Shown: positions 52,817-62,463 of the stretch, in pieces | Layout: the number at the start of each line of letters is the position of its first letter | Numbering within the stretch: the first letter of the stretch is position 1 | Source: CBDEUK01 sp965250225 | GTDB taxonomy: Bacteria > Pseudomonadota > Gammaproteobacteria > Eutrophobiales > Eutrophobiaceae | Length of the DNA stretch: 64,000 bases | Direction of reading: 5' to 3' | Assembly (NCBI GenBank): GCA_965250225.1 | Contig: CBDFNQ010000038.1 | Span: forward strand, 248,001 to 312,000 | Notes under the pieces: generated by a model | Told to the model about the DNA's origin: nothing | Database searches by the model: none | The model's input: only the letters and a program-made list of their open reading frames with translations | Made by a program: the position numbers and the translations under genes

Positions 52817-53908
52817 TTAATTATTCTCAACAATAATTTTTGGAAATTTATTACTGTAATCTTTTGCCTGCATGGAAAGTTTTGCTGCCATCTTTATGGC
52901 TATGTCACGATAGATTAGTGAGCTAGATGAATCAGGCTGCATAGCAACTGTCGGTTTACCATGATCCACTCCTTCACGAATACTAATTTCCAGAGGCAGT
53001 TCTCCTAAAAGATCAATGTCATATTGTTTCGCCATAGCCTCACCACCACCTGAACCAAAGATGTGTTCTTCATGACCGCATTCACTACAAATATGAGTGC
53101 TCATATTTTCGATCACGCCCAACACCGGGACATTGACCTTTTCAAACATCTTGAGTGCCTTGCGTGCATCAAGCAAAGCGATGTCCTGTGGCGTGGTGAC
53201 TATCACGGTACCGCTGAGAGGAATTTTTTGAGACAAGGTCAATTGAATATCGCCAGTGCCTGGAGGAAGATCAATGATCAAGTAATCCAGTTCTTGCCAA
53301 TTGGTATCGCGGATCATTTGTTCTAACGCACCGGTTGCCATCGGCCCGCGCCAGATCATCGGTGACTCTTCATCGATCATGTAACCAATCGACATAGACT
53401 GCAGACCATAACTGACATTAGGTTCTAACGATTTGCCATCTTTGGTATCGGGCTTGCCCTGAAAACCCAGCATACGTGGCTGACTGGGGCCATAGATATC
53501 CGCATCCAGGATACCGACCGTAGCGCCCTCTGCCAGTAGTGCTAAGGCTAAATTAATCGATGTTGTGGACTTACCCACCCCGCCCTTGCCCGAAGCCACG
53601 GCGATGGTATTTTTGACACCGGGCAACACGTCTACCCCACGTTGCACAGAACGCGAAGCAATTTTTTGCTCGATTGAAATCTCGACCTTGGAGATACCGG
53701 AAACACCTTCCAGAGTCGCTGCCAGTGAACGTTTCAGCTCATCTGCATAATTTTTTATAGGGAATCCAGCTTCAATAAGGATTTTGACATCGCCATTATT
53801 GATCTGGATGTCTTTGACGCATTTTGCAGCCACCAGGTCTGAATCCAGATAGCGATCGTGGTACTGGCTTAAGGCCTGTTCTATTTGGGTTTGATTTAAT
53901 TCCGGCAT
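52817..53908 (-). CDS. apbC: Mrp/ApbC family Fe-S cluster carrier ATPase
   Basis: Carries and delivers Fe-S clusters. An N-terminal DUF59 (MIP18) domain is followed by a P-loop ATPase with deviant Walker A ASGKGGVGKSTTS, DADIYGPSQPRM, and the cluster-binding CxxC in HICSECGHEEHIFG. 363 residues. Confidence 0.94.
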   Translation of the reverse strand: MPELNQTQIEQALSQYHDRYLDSDLVAAKCVKDIQINNGDVKILIEAGFPIKNYADELKRSLAATLEGVSGISKVEISIEQKIASRSVQRGVDVLPGVKNTIAVASGKGGVGKSTTSINLALALLAEGATVGILDADIYGPSQPRMLGFQGKPDTKDGKSLEPNVSYGLQSMSIGYMIDEESPMIWRGPMATGALEQMIRDTNWQELDYLIIDLPPGTGDIQLTLSQKIPLSGTVIVTTPQDIALLDARKALKMFEKVNVPVLGVIENMSTHICSECGHEEHIFGSGGGEAMAKQYDIDLLGELPLEISIREGVDHGKPTVAMQPDSSSSLIYRDIAIKMAAKLSMQAKDYSNKFPKIIVENN

Positions 53909-53977
53909 ACTTCCAACACAGTGTTATACATTTAAGGAACGCCATATTAACACAGCCTCAAACGGTGGTGGGTAATT

Positions 53978-54658
53978 TTACGGTTCGAAACGGTAACCCA
54001 CGCCGTGAATAGTGCGGATGATTTGCGGGTCTTTCGGATCTAACTCGATCCGTTTACGCAACTTGGATATGTGTTGATCCAGTGTTCGACTGCTGGGCAG
54101 GTAATTGTGTCCCCAACATTCATTAAATAATGTATCCCTGTCGATAACCTTAGCCGGGTGATCATGCAGTAACCGCAAAATTTTAATGTCACGCAGACTC
54201 AATTCGATTTGTTGCTCTCCACGTTGAGCACGCAACTCATCGGGAACGACTGTTAGATCCTTCATCTGTAGCTGGACAGGCTCGGAGGAGTCATCGGATA
54301 GGCAACGTCGTGTTATCGCTCTGATACGGGCAATGACTTCACGCGTACCAAACGGTTTGACGATAAAATCATCAGCTCCGAGTTCAAGGCCAACCACGCG
54401 ATCAATTTCCTCTGATTTAGCACTGAGAAAAATAACCGGCACCGTTTTATTCAACTGACGTATTTCCCGACACATCTGGTAACCATCTTTTTCTGGCATC
54501 ATGATATCCAGCACAATAAAATCTGGTGCTTCTGCTTTAAACAAGTCGATTGCTTCTCCACCATCAGCAGCAGGAATTACCTCATACCCTTCACCGGATA
54601 ATAGAGTTTGCAAACCCTCACGAATGTATTGATCGTCTTCCGCAATCAAAATTTTCAC
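53978..54658 (-). CDS. OmpR-family response regulator
   Basis: 226 residues. The receiver domain has the phospho-accepting Asp in DFIVLDIMMPEKDGYQM, Thr/Ser in PVIFLSAKSE and Lys in IVKPFG. The C-terminal winged helix includes HDHPAKVIDRDTLFNECWGHNYLPSSRTLDQHISKLRKRI. It overlaps the sensor gene by 4 bp (ATGA). Confidence 0.94.
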   Translation of the reverse strand: MKILIAEDDQYIREGLQTLLSGEGYEVIPAADGGEAIDLFKAEAPDFIVLDIMMPEKDGYQMCREIRQLNKTVPVIFLSAKSEEIDRVVGLELGADDFIVKPFGTREVIARIRAITRRCLSDDSSEPVQLQMKDLTVVPDELRAQRGEQQIELSLRDIKILRLLHDHPAKVIDRDTLFNECWGHNYLPSSRTLDQHISKLRKRIELDPKDPQIIRTIHGVGYRFEP

Positions 54659-56247
54659 ACTTTTTCTCCAACAACCGATGTAGGTAGAGTTATCTCAAAA
54701 CAACTCCCCTGTTCCGTTTTGATTAAGACAATATCACCATCGTGTAAACGTGCAAGCTGGCGCGCAATGTTCAAACCTATCCCGGTTCCTGAAACACCAT
54801 CACTCAACTTACTACTGATCCGATAAAAGGGTTCAAAAATATTTTGTTGTTCTTTCATTGGGATACCAGGGCCGTGATCAATCACTTGAATGATGGTGTT
54901 GTCTGAATTTATTTCATGTGTGATCTCCAGATAACCACCAGTTGCGGCGTATTTTTCAACATTGCCAATTAAATTATTCAGAATTTGTTCCAGCGCATCT
55001 GGATCAATTTCTACCTCAGGAAACTCGCTTTTCTTATAAATGATTTTAACATTCTTCTGTTCCAGTCCCGGGCGAAATGTTTCAATACATTTATTGATCA
55101 CATCACTCACATGAGTAGCACATGTTTGTAACTTAAGATGCTGACGTTCTGATCGACCAAAGGATAATACATTGGAGATTAAACGCGACAGGCGCTGGCT
55201 CTCTGTTGTGATCACATTGAGATAATGTTTAGTCGTTGATCCTTCTTCATCAACAGCATCATCGAGTAATTCCGCATACATGCGTATGTTTGTCAATGGT
55301 GTTTTCAATTCATGTGACACCTGATTCACAAAATTAACACGTTGCGCTGCCATTATCGCATCATGTCGAAATTCCCGATACAGATACAAGGCCATCAAAC
55401 CCAGACACACAGTAAAGATGGCAACAATTCCCAGCACATGAAAACGTTTGTATGAAATGAGCGATGTGTTTTTTGGTGAAAAATATTCAAGGTTCCAACC
55501 AGATAATGGAGGACTCAATGATAAGCGTTGCAGAGGAATATCCGAATCCGTTATCGAATAACTGCCCCATTGATACACCATGTCACCTCCGCTATCAATC
55601 AGACGAATACGATCATCTGAAATCTCTGCAACGGATGTGTCTGGTAATAGTACGATCAAATCCGATTTGATCCGCGTAGTGTCCAGATCAGCACCTAGAA
55701 CTGTACCGTTTGCAGTTTGCAACCAGTAGGCTAGATTCAAGCCATTACCCCAGAACCATGTGTACCAACCTTGTTTATTCGGTTTGTAAATTTTTTTTTG
55801 TAACGATGAAAACGAATTGACTTGTTCGATCTCATCCAGACTGACCGATGTGCTTTGGAACAAGGTCTGGTCTTGCCACAAGATCTGACTTCGCTGTAAA
55901 AACTCCTCTTCACGACGGATTAATTCAGCGTTTGGCTGTGGATAGATACGCTCGCCATTTTGTTGGATCACAAAAGATTGTCGAATCAGCGGATACGTGT
56001 TGGTTATATCCCTCCAATCATCGATACCATCCATTCTACTCAGCATTAGCCCCAATTCCTGTTGATGACTGATCATATAACGCTGTATGTCTTTATCAAT
56101 ATTTTTTAATTGTTCAATGATGAGTTTATTAAAACGTACTTCCTGCATGGATTGTTCCTGGGACAACATACGAAAGCCCAACCAGGAAAGTATCAAGACG
56201 GGAATCAACACCATGGTGATTAAAAGAATTGTGAAACGTTTATTCAT
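54655..56247 (-). CDS. Sensor histidine kinase
   Basis: 530 residues. Two transmembrane helices (about 5-24 and 287-308: VLGIVAIFTVCLGLMALYLY) flank a periplasmic sensor domain. The kinase core follows: H-box FVNQVSHELKTPLTNIRMYAELLDD, N-box QILNNLIGNVEKYA and G-boxes DHGPGIPM and GTGIGLNIAR. It lies upstream of its regulator, and a VWA protein is encoded 47 bp before it, so the system may act on that gene. Confidence 0.93.
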   Translation of the reverse strand: MNKRFTILLITMVLIPVLILSWLGFRMLSQEQSMQEVRFNKLIIEQLKNIDKDIQRYMISHQQELGLMLSRMDGIDDWRDITNTYPLIRQSFVIQQNGERIYPQPNAELIRREEEFLQRSQILWQDQTLFQSTSVSLDEIEQVNSFSSLQKKIYKPNKQGWYTWFWGNGLNLAYWLQTANGTVLGADLDTTRIKSDLIVLLPDTSVAEISDDRIRLIDSGGDMVYQWGSYSITDSDIPLQRLSLSPPLSGWNLEYFSPKNTSLISYKRFHVLGIVAIFTVCLGLMALYLYREFRHDAIMAAQRVNFVNQVSHELKTPLTNIRMYAELLDDAVDEEGSTTKHYLNVITTESQRLSRLISNVLSFGRSERQHLKLQTCATHVSDVINKCIETFRPGLEQKNVKIIYKKSEFPEVEIDPDALEQILNNLIGNVEKYAATGGYLEITHEINSDNTIIQVIDHGPGIPMKEQQNIFEPFYRISSKLSDGVSGTGIGLNIARQLARLHDGDIVLIKTEQGSCFEITLPTSVVGEKV

Positions 56248-56294
56248 AAATAGGAATCAGCCCGATAAACGGGCTGATATGATTGCCTTATGAT

Positions 56295-57647
56295 TTATTT
56301 ATACGATTGCTTCGAACGCGTGTATTCCTTTTCCTTTAATTTCTTTCGATTCAAATTCCAGTCTTTATCATCGAGTTGTTTAGCGTCTTCTTCTGCCTCA
56401 ACGGCCTGTTGACGAAGCTTATCAGATTTTAAACTCGCAGCATTGGTAGAAAGATAATCACCGACCGCACCTAATGCGGCTTCTGCTTGTTCGATTTTTC
56501 CTTCATCACGTAACAAGATGGCTTCCTTACTTTTTTCGACCGCTATCTGTTCAACCGTTGAAACCATGACTTCATTATTGGTGTTCTTTTTTACCCTGTC
56601 TGCGGAAGTGCTAAAACTCACATTGGCCTTAGCCACCAGTTTTTCCGAACGACCGTTAAAAATATCATCATAGGAAACATCAACATCGGCAATGCTCTGT
56701 TGAGAACCATCGTCATTTGACGATACGTCAACCTCTAACAGGACATATTTTTCCTGTGCCCGGTATAACTGTCCTATTTTGATTTTCACCGTTTGACCGA
56801 TGATCTCAGCTTCCCGTCCAATCACACGCAAAGGTTTAACACCATTATTACAATAGATCGTAATGACCGCGCCATTCGCTACCACCGATAATGCATTCTC
56901 CAGTTCGCGATCAAATATCTGTGCAAGGTCTGTCGCGTTTTCTGCAAAACTGTGATTACCATCGCTGTAACCCGCCAGATCCGTCATCAAGTCTTCATTA
57001 TAACCCAATCCTAAACCAATCGTGGTCACACTGATGCCTTCCTTACCCAAGGACATACCCAGTTGACCCAGTTCCTGTGGAGTACTAGGACCGACATTGG
57101 CCAGACCATCGGATAATAAAATCACGCGATTGACCATTTGAGTTTCTAAAAATTTTCTTACCTCGCCTGCACCTTTACTGACACCGGAAAACAACGCGGT
57201 ACTGCCATTGGCATCGATGCGTTGAATGGCGCGGATGATGGCGTTCTTATCTGTCACTCGTGTTGCTGGCCAGACCACTTCAACGGTATCGTCATAGGTC
57301 ACAATCGAAACAATATCATTGTTCGATAAACGTTGAATCGCCATTACCGCGGCATCCTTTGCCTGAGCCATTTTTTGTCCCTGCATAGAACCCGATTTAT
57401 CTAATACAATGGAAAGATTGATGGGTGGTCGAGCTTGAATATTGCCATCATCCAGACCGGTTAAACCGATCTTGAGATAAGCCTTCTGTTGCTGACCGGC
57501 CAGCATAATTGGCTGACCTAAGGCAACGTTCAACTCGATCTCCTGTTTAACATCCGATACCGTAGCACTGGTTTGAACCGAGACCACGGCCAAACAGGCT
57601 AATAAAGAATACGCTACTGCTGATAGGATACTTCGTAAATACGTCAT
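56295..57647 (-). CDS. von Willebrand factor type A domain protein, exported
   Basis: 450 residues with a signal peptide (SAVAYSLLACLAVVSVQTSA). The VWA domain holds MIDAS residues DKSGSMQG, and the Thr and Asp in STALFSGVS and LLSDGLANVG. It is similar to YfbK-like VWA proteins. The C-terminal region is Glu/Lys-rich coiled coil. Transcribed with, and just upstream of, the sensor kinase and response regulator genes. Confidence 0.85.
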   Translation of the reverse strand: MTYLRSILSAVAYSLLACLAVVSVQTSATVSDVKQEIELNVALGQPIMLAGQQQKAYLKIGLTGLDDGNIQARPPINLSIVLDKSGSMQGQKMAQAKDAAVMAIQRLSNNDIVSIVTYDDTVEVVWPATRVTDKNAIIRAIQRIDANGSTALFSGVSKGAGEVRKFLETQMVNRVILLSDGLANVGPSTPQELGQLGMSLGKEGISVTTIGLGLGYNEDLMTDLAGYSDGNHSFAENATDLAQIFDRELENALSVVANGAVITIYCNNGVKPLRVIGREAEIIGQTVKIKIGQLYRAQEKYVLLEVDVSSNDDGSQQSIADVDVSYDDIFNGRSEKLVAKANVSFSTSADRVKKNTNNEVMVSTVEQIAVEKSKEAILLRDEGKIEQAEAALGAVGDYLSTNAASLKSDKLRQQAVEAEEDAKQLDDKDWNLNRKKLKEKEYTRSKQSYK

Positions 57648-57856
57648 TAGTTTTTCTCCTGTTACAAAATCACATTATCTGTAACGGTTAACATATCCGT
57701 AATGGGTTAAGCCTTGGTGAAATTTAAGTAAAAGAAATGTAAAAGATTTGTAAAATTATAACTAGTGTACAGTTGATTCCACAAATTATTGAGATTGGCC
57801 TTGCACCAGATAAATGATACCTTTCACGACTTTTTCCGAGATGCGATAATAGCGAC

Positions 57857-59887
57857 ATGTCAGATTCAACACGCAAAATCCTGGTCACCAGTGCCCTGCC
57901 CTATGCCAATGGTTCGATCCATATTGGTCATATGGTGGAATACATCCAGACGGATATCTGGGTGCGGTTTCAGAAAATGCGTGGCCATGACTGCCTGTAT
58001 GTCTGTGCCGATGACAATCACGGCACGCCAATCATGCTCAAGGCGCAGGATGAAGGCATCACACCGGAAGAACTGATTGCCAGCGTCCTCGAGGAGCATA
58101 AAGCGGATTTTGGCGATTTTGCCGTACAGTTTGATAATTATCATCAAACCCATTCAGAAGAAAACCGCGAACTGTCTGAACTGATCTACACCCGCCTGCG
58201 TGATGCTGGTCATATCAGCAAACGCACCATCACTCAGCTGTTTGACCCGGAAAAAGAGATGTTTCTGCCGGATCGCTTTATCAAAGGCACTTGCCCCAAT
58301 TGCAAGGCTGAGGATCAATACGGTGATGGCTGTGAGGTGTGCAGTAAAACCTATTCACCCACGGAATTACTGAATCCCGTTTCAGCTGTTTCCGGTGCAA
58401 CACCCATCGAAAAAGAATCGGAGCATTACTTTTTTAAACTGCCTGATTTTCAGTCCTTTCTGCAAGACTGGATCAACGGTGGCCACGTCCAGACAGAAGT
58501 CAGCAATAAACTCGGCGAATGGTTTGAAGAAGGCTTACAAGAATGGGACATCTCCCGTGATGCCCCCTATTTTGGTTTTGAAATTCCCGATGCGCCCGGA
58601 AAATATTTTTACGTATGGCTGGATGCGCCGATTGGGTATTTCGCCAGCTTGAAAAATTATTGTGATAAATCCAGTCTGAAGCTGGATGATTTCTTAAATC
58701 CAGACAGTGAATACGAGCTTTATCATTTTATCGGCAAAGACATTATTTATTTTCATACCTTGTTCTGGCCTGCCATGTTACAAGGCAGCCAGTTTAAAAC
58801 GCCTAACGCCGTGTTCGCTCATGGCTTCCTGACAGTAGATGGTCAAAAGATGTCGAAATCTCGCGGAACGTTCATCAAGGCACGCACTTATCTTGATCAT
58901 CTTGACCCGGAATATTTACGTTATTACTTTGCCGCTAAACTCGGTTCGGGTATTGATGACATCGATTTAAACCTTGAAGACTTTCAGCTGCGCGTTAATT
59001 CAGATCTGGTTGGAAAGGTCGTGAACATCGCCAGCCGTTGTTCTGGGTTTATCAAAAAACGTTTTGATAATAAACTCAGTAATGAGTTACATGATGCAGA
59101 CTTATATAAAGAATTTGTTTCACAGGCAGAGAACATTGCTCAGTGTTATGAACAACGTGAATACGCCAAGGCCATGCGTGAAATTATGTTGCTGGCTGAT
59201 AAAGCCAATCAATATATTGATGAATACAAACCCTGGGTGATCGCCAAAGAAGAAGGACGTGACGATGACTTGCATAATATTTGTTCCATGGGCATACAGT
59301 TGTTTCGACTCTTGATGATTTATCTGAAACCAGTATTACCTGTGATGGCAGAAAAGACCGAACAATTTTTAAATATTCCAGTACTGGACTGGCAATCGGT
59401 CAATGCACCATTACTTGACCATGAAATAAACAAATTCAAACCATTAATGACTCGCGTAGAGAAAGAAAAGGTCGATGCTATGATTGAAGACAGCAAACAA
59501 GATTTACAAAGTGCCGAGACGACACAGTCCAAAAACAAACACCTCACAAGCGATCCCATTGCGGATCAAATTAATATCGATGATTTCATGAAGATCGATC
59601 TACGGGTTGCGAAGATCATTAATGCTGAACACGTCGAAGGCGCGGACAAATTATTGCAATTAACCCTAGACATTGGTGAAACTCGAAATGTCTTTGCCGG
59701 GATCAAATCGGCTTATGCACCGGAAGACCTGGTTGGCAAGCTCACTGTGATGGTTGCGAATCTTGCTCCCAGGAAAATGCGTTTTGGCCTGTCTGAAGGT
59801 ATGGTGCTAGCCGCTGGACCAGGTGGCAAAGATGTTTATATCCTGAATCCCGATTCAGGTGCTGAACCCGGTATGAAAATAAAATAA
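57857..59887 (+). CDS. metG: Methionyl-tRNA synthetase
   Basis: 676 residues. The HIGH motif is in ANGSIHIGHMVEY, the zinc cysteines in CPNCKAEDQYGDGCEVC and KMSKS in KMSKSRG. The C-terminal EMAP/Trbp111-type tRNA-binding domain (DFMKIDLRVAKIINAEHVEGADKLL) allows dimerisation. The next gene overlaps the stop by one base. Confidence 0.97.
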   Translation: MSDSTRKILVTSALPYANGSIHIGHMVEYIQTDIWVRFQKMRGHDCLYVCADDNHGTPIMLKAQDEGITPEELIASVLEEHKADFGDFAVQFDNYHQTHSEENRELSELIYTRLRDAGHISKRTITQLFDPEKEMFLPDRFIKGTCPNCKAEDQYGDGCEVCSKTYSPTELLNPVSAVSGATPIEKESEHYFFKLPDFQSFLQDWINGGHVQTEVSNKLGEWFEEGLQEWDISRDAPYFGFEIPDAPGKYFYVWLDAPIGYFASLKNYCDKSSLKLDDFLNPDSEYELYHFIGKDIIYFHTLFWPAMLQGSQFKTPNAVFAHGFLTVDGQKMSKSRGTFIKARTYLDHLDPEYLRYYFAAKLGSGIDDIDLNLEDFQLRVNSDLVGKVVNIASRCSGFIKKRFDNKLSNELHDADLYKEFVSQAENIAQCYEQREYAKAMREIMLLADKANQYIDEYKPWVIAKEEGRDDDLHNICSMGIQLFRLLMIYLKPVLPVMAEKTEQFLNIPVLDWQSVNAPLLDHEINKFKPLMTRVEKEKVDAMIEDSKQDLQSAETTQSKNKHLTSDPIADQINIDDFMKIDLRVAKIINAEHVEGADKLLQLTLDIGETRNVFAGIKSAYAPEDLVGKLTVMVANLAPRKMRFGLSEGMVLAAGPGGKDVYILNPDSGAEPGMKIK

Positions 59888-60537
59888 TGTCCTCAGTTTC
59901 TGCTGAAGAGATTGATCACTTTTTACCACAAACGCAATGTGGCCAATGTGGCTACGAAGGCTGCATGCCCTACGCCGAAGCCATTGCCAGTCATCAAGCC
60001 GATATCAATCAATGCCCACCGGGTGGTCAATCTACTATTCGAGCTTTGGCAACACTTCTTCAACGTGACGAAATTCCATTAAATAAAAAAAACGGAACTG
60101 AAAAACCATTCACGATTGTAAAAATTGATGAAAACGTGTGCATCGGTTGTGTCAAATGCATACGCGCCTGTCCGGTGGATGCCATCATAGGGGCTGCAAA
60201 ACAAATGCACACTGTGTTACAGGAACATTGCACTGGCTGTGAACTCTGCATTGAACCTTGTCCCGTTGACTGTATAGATATCATCGTGCCGCCTACAGAA
60301 TTAGCTGATCGATATTCTGATTTTAAAGAATCAAAGATAGAGTATCGTCAAGAAACACGAGAACGTTTCAATAAACGAAATGAACGATTTCTCAAACAGG
60401 AACAAACAAAGAAAGAAAAACAAGCTGCCAAGCAACAAATTAAAGATAAAGCGAAAAACATTGCAGAAAAACAAGCTTTCATTAAAGCCGCGATCGCCAG
60501 AAGCAAAGAAAAGCGTAAAGAAATAGATAATAATTGA
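59887..60537 (+). CDS. RsxB/RnfB-like ferredoxin, apparently soluble
   Basis: 216 residues. A CQxCGxxGC-type cluster motif (TQCGQCGYEGCMPYAEAIA) and two 4Fe-4S ferredoxin motifs (CIGCVKCIRACPVDAI; CTGCELCIEPCPVDCI) match RnfB/RsxB. The N-terminal membrane helix of true RnfB is missing and a Lys-rich coiled coil is added at the end. It is coupled to metG by a 1-nt overlap. Confidence 0.85.
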   Translation: MSSVSAEEIDHFLPQTQCGQCGYEGCMPYAEAIASHQADINQCPPGGQSTIRALATLLQRDEIPLNKKNGTEKPFTIVKIDENVCIGCVKCIRACPVDAIIGAAKQMHTVLQEHCTGCELCIEPCPVDCIDIIVPPTELADRYSDFKESKIEYRQETRERFNKRNERFLKQEQTKKEKQAAKQQIKDKAKNIAEKQAFIKAAIARSKEKRKEIDNN

Positions 60538-60584
60538 GATATACTTAAAAACGCATGAAATAATGGAGTTTCATGGAGGGTTGA

Positions 60585-61301
60585 TTGTTGATTTATAAAA
60601 ATGAAATCAGAAAAATCATTGATGATGAAAAACATCTTCGAGGCAAAGTGTTTGCCATCCTGATTCAGATTCTTATTATTGTGTCTCTTGTGACATTTTC
60701 TATAGACACGCTCCCTGATTTATCACCAAGCACGAAAATAATTCTATATGCTATTGAACTCTTCACAATTATTATTTTTACAATTGAATACATCTTAAGA
60801 ATATTCGTTTCTGATAATAAACTTCGTTTTATATTTAGCTTTTATGGCTTAATCGACCTGATTGCAATAGTACCTTTTTATATTTCATCTGGACTTGATC
60901 TCCGTGCAGTTAGAATATTCAGGCTTCTTCGTTTATTTCGTATTTTGAAATTATTTAAATATAACAAAGCAATAAATAGGTTCCGAAGAGCATTAGCCAT
61001 TGCGAAAGAAGATCTTATCCTTTTCGGTTTTGTTTCTGCAATTATATTTTATTTGTCCTCGGTTGGAATTTATTACTTTGAGAATGCAGCGCAGCCAGAA
61101 CAATTCAAATCTGTCTTCCACAGTTTTTGGTGGGCTCTTACAACTCTTACAACTGTTGGTTATGGCGATATATTTCCGATAACTATTGGTGGAAAATTAT
61201 TTACTTTTTTTGTTCTCGTGATCGGAGTGGGGATTATTGCTGTTCCCACAGGGCTTATAGCGTCTGCACTTTCACAAGCACGAGATGAAGAAACAAAATG
61301 A
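60585..61301 (+). CDS. Voltage-gated-type potassium channel
   Basis: 238 residues with six transmembrane segments. S4 has spaced arginines (LRAVRIFRLLRLFRILKLF), and the selectivity filter is TTLTTVGYGDIFP. TTG start behind GGAGGG. It is a Kv-type prokaryotic channel without a cytoplasmic ligand domain. The BRCT gene begins within 20 bp of its stop. Confidence 0.88.
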   Translation: MLIYKNEIRKIIDDEKHLRGKVFAILIQILIIVSLVTFSIDTLPDLSPSTKIILYAIELFTIIIFTIEYILRIFVSDNKLRFIFSFYGLIDLIAIVPFYISSGLDLRAVRIFRLLRLFRILKLFKYNKAINRFRRALAIAKEDLILFGFVSAIIFYLSSVGIYYFENAAQPEQFKSVFHSFWWALTTLTTVGYGDIFPITIGGKLFTFFVLVIGVGIIAVPTGLIASALSQARDEETK

Positions 61302-61319
61302 AATATGAGGAATTTACTA

Positions 61320-62216
61320 ATGGATAGCAAAATAAAACTAAACGATGATGGCCAACCAATAAATTCAGCTTTTAACTTCTCACACAATAGAGATAAATCT
61401 GCATATGCTCTAAGAGGAATTCTACAAGGAATCATTACAGACAAAAAATTAAATGATATTGAATTATTGTTTCTCGATAATTGGATGAAAACACAAGAAC
61501 ACTTAGACGCTGATGGAGATGTAATTGATTTGCTAGATGCCATTGGTGATATTCTTGAAGACAGTTATATATCTACAGATGAATTAGAACAATTAAATAC
61601 ACTGATCGCAGATATTATTAAATTTGGCAAACAAACTTCAGAAGAGATGGAAGATAGTATTAATGAATTAATCGGATTATTACTGGGCATTTCAGTAGAC
61701 GGGAAAATATCAGATGACGAATTTGAGTATCTGGACAATTGGTTGATAAATAATTCACATATTGACAATACATGGCCTGCAAATATATTGATGGGACGAA
61801 TTAGGGACATTAAGGAGGATGGAGTTATTGATGCAGAAGAAAAACGGGAGCTTCTAGAAACTCTCAAACAAATATCAGGGCAACGATTTGATGAAACTGG
61901 TTCTGCTGATGGAGCAGTGGCTGAAGTATTTTCAGATCAAATTACTGAATTTTACCATCTAAATAAAAAAATATGCTTTACTGGAAAATTTATTTGCGGC
62001 ACTCGTAATGTTTGCGAAAATTCAGCAAAAAGGAAAGGTGCGATAATTAGCAAGTCAGTCACAACAGATTTGGATGTTTTAATTTTAGGAACTCTAGCTA
62101 GCCGTGATTGGAGATTTACAAGTCACGGAAGAAAAATAGAAAAAGCACTCGGATATAAAAATAAAGGTCGAGATATATTAATTCTGTCTGAACGAACATG
62201 GCTGAAGTTTGTGTAG
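61320..62216 (+). CDS. BRCT-domain protein with TerB-like helical repeats
   Basis: 298 residues from ATG 61320 (GAGG about 9 nt upstream); ATG 61305 is the alternative. The C-terminal ~85 residues form a BRCT domain (KKICFTGKFICGTRN..AKRKGAIISKSVTTDLDVLILG; GYKNKGRDILILSERTWLKFV). The N-terminal ~200 residues repeat an acidic helical unit (GILQGIITDKKLNDIELLFLDNW; GLLLGISVDGKISDDEFEYLDNW). Such proteins may sense DNA ends or NAD-linked repair. It is probably co-transcribed with the channel and sits before the DUF4011 gene. Confidence 0.75.
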   Translation: MDSKIKLNDDGQPINSAFNFSHNRDKSAYALRGILQGIITDKKLNDIELLFLDNWMKTQEHLDADGDVIDLLDAIGDILEDSYISTDELEQLNTLIADIIKFGKQTSEEMEDSINELIGLLLGISVDGKISDDEFEYLDNWLINNSHIDNTWPANILMGRIRDIKEDGVIDAEEKRELLETLKQISGQRFDETGSADGAVAEVFSDQITEFYHLNKKICFTGKFICGTRNVCENSAKRKGAIISKSVTTDLDVLILGTLASRDWRFTSHGRKIEKALGYKNKGRDILILSERTWLKFV

Positions 62217-62463
62217 CAAGAGAGAAAAAATCGCTTATTTAATATTTCCCCTAAATTACCGTGAAGAATGGCTAAAATTTGGCAACAGTGACTCTTTTGA
62301 TTCTAACGGTGCGAATAAGCTAGTTAGTAATTGAATTTCTGCCTAGTTACTATAATAATAGTGGCATAGGTAGTCCACGTTTTTGGAAAGAACCGTATTA
62401 CTGAAAATACCCGTGGTCTGACCTCTGATCTATTAAATTGAGGTGTAACGGAGTTTGACACTT

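Noticed and set aside
62217..62463. tRNA or attachment site between the BRCT and DUF4011 genes
   Set aside because: No cloverleaf or repeated att core could be found; TTGAAT and TATAAT here are only 14 nt apart, so the promoter is doubtful too.
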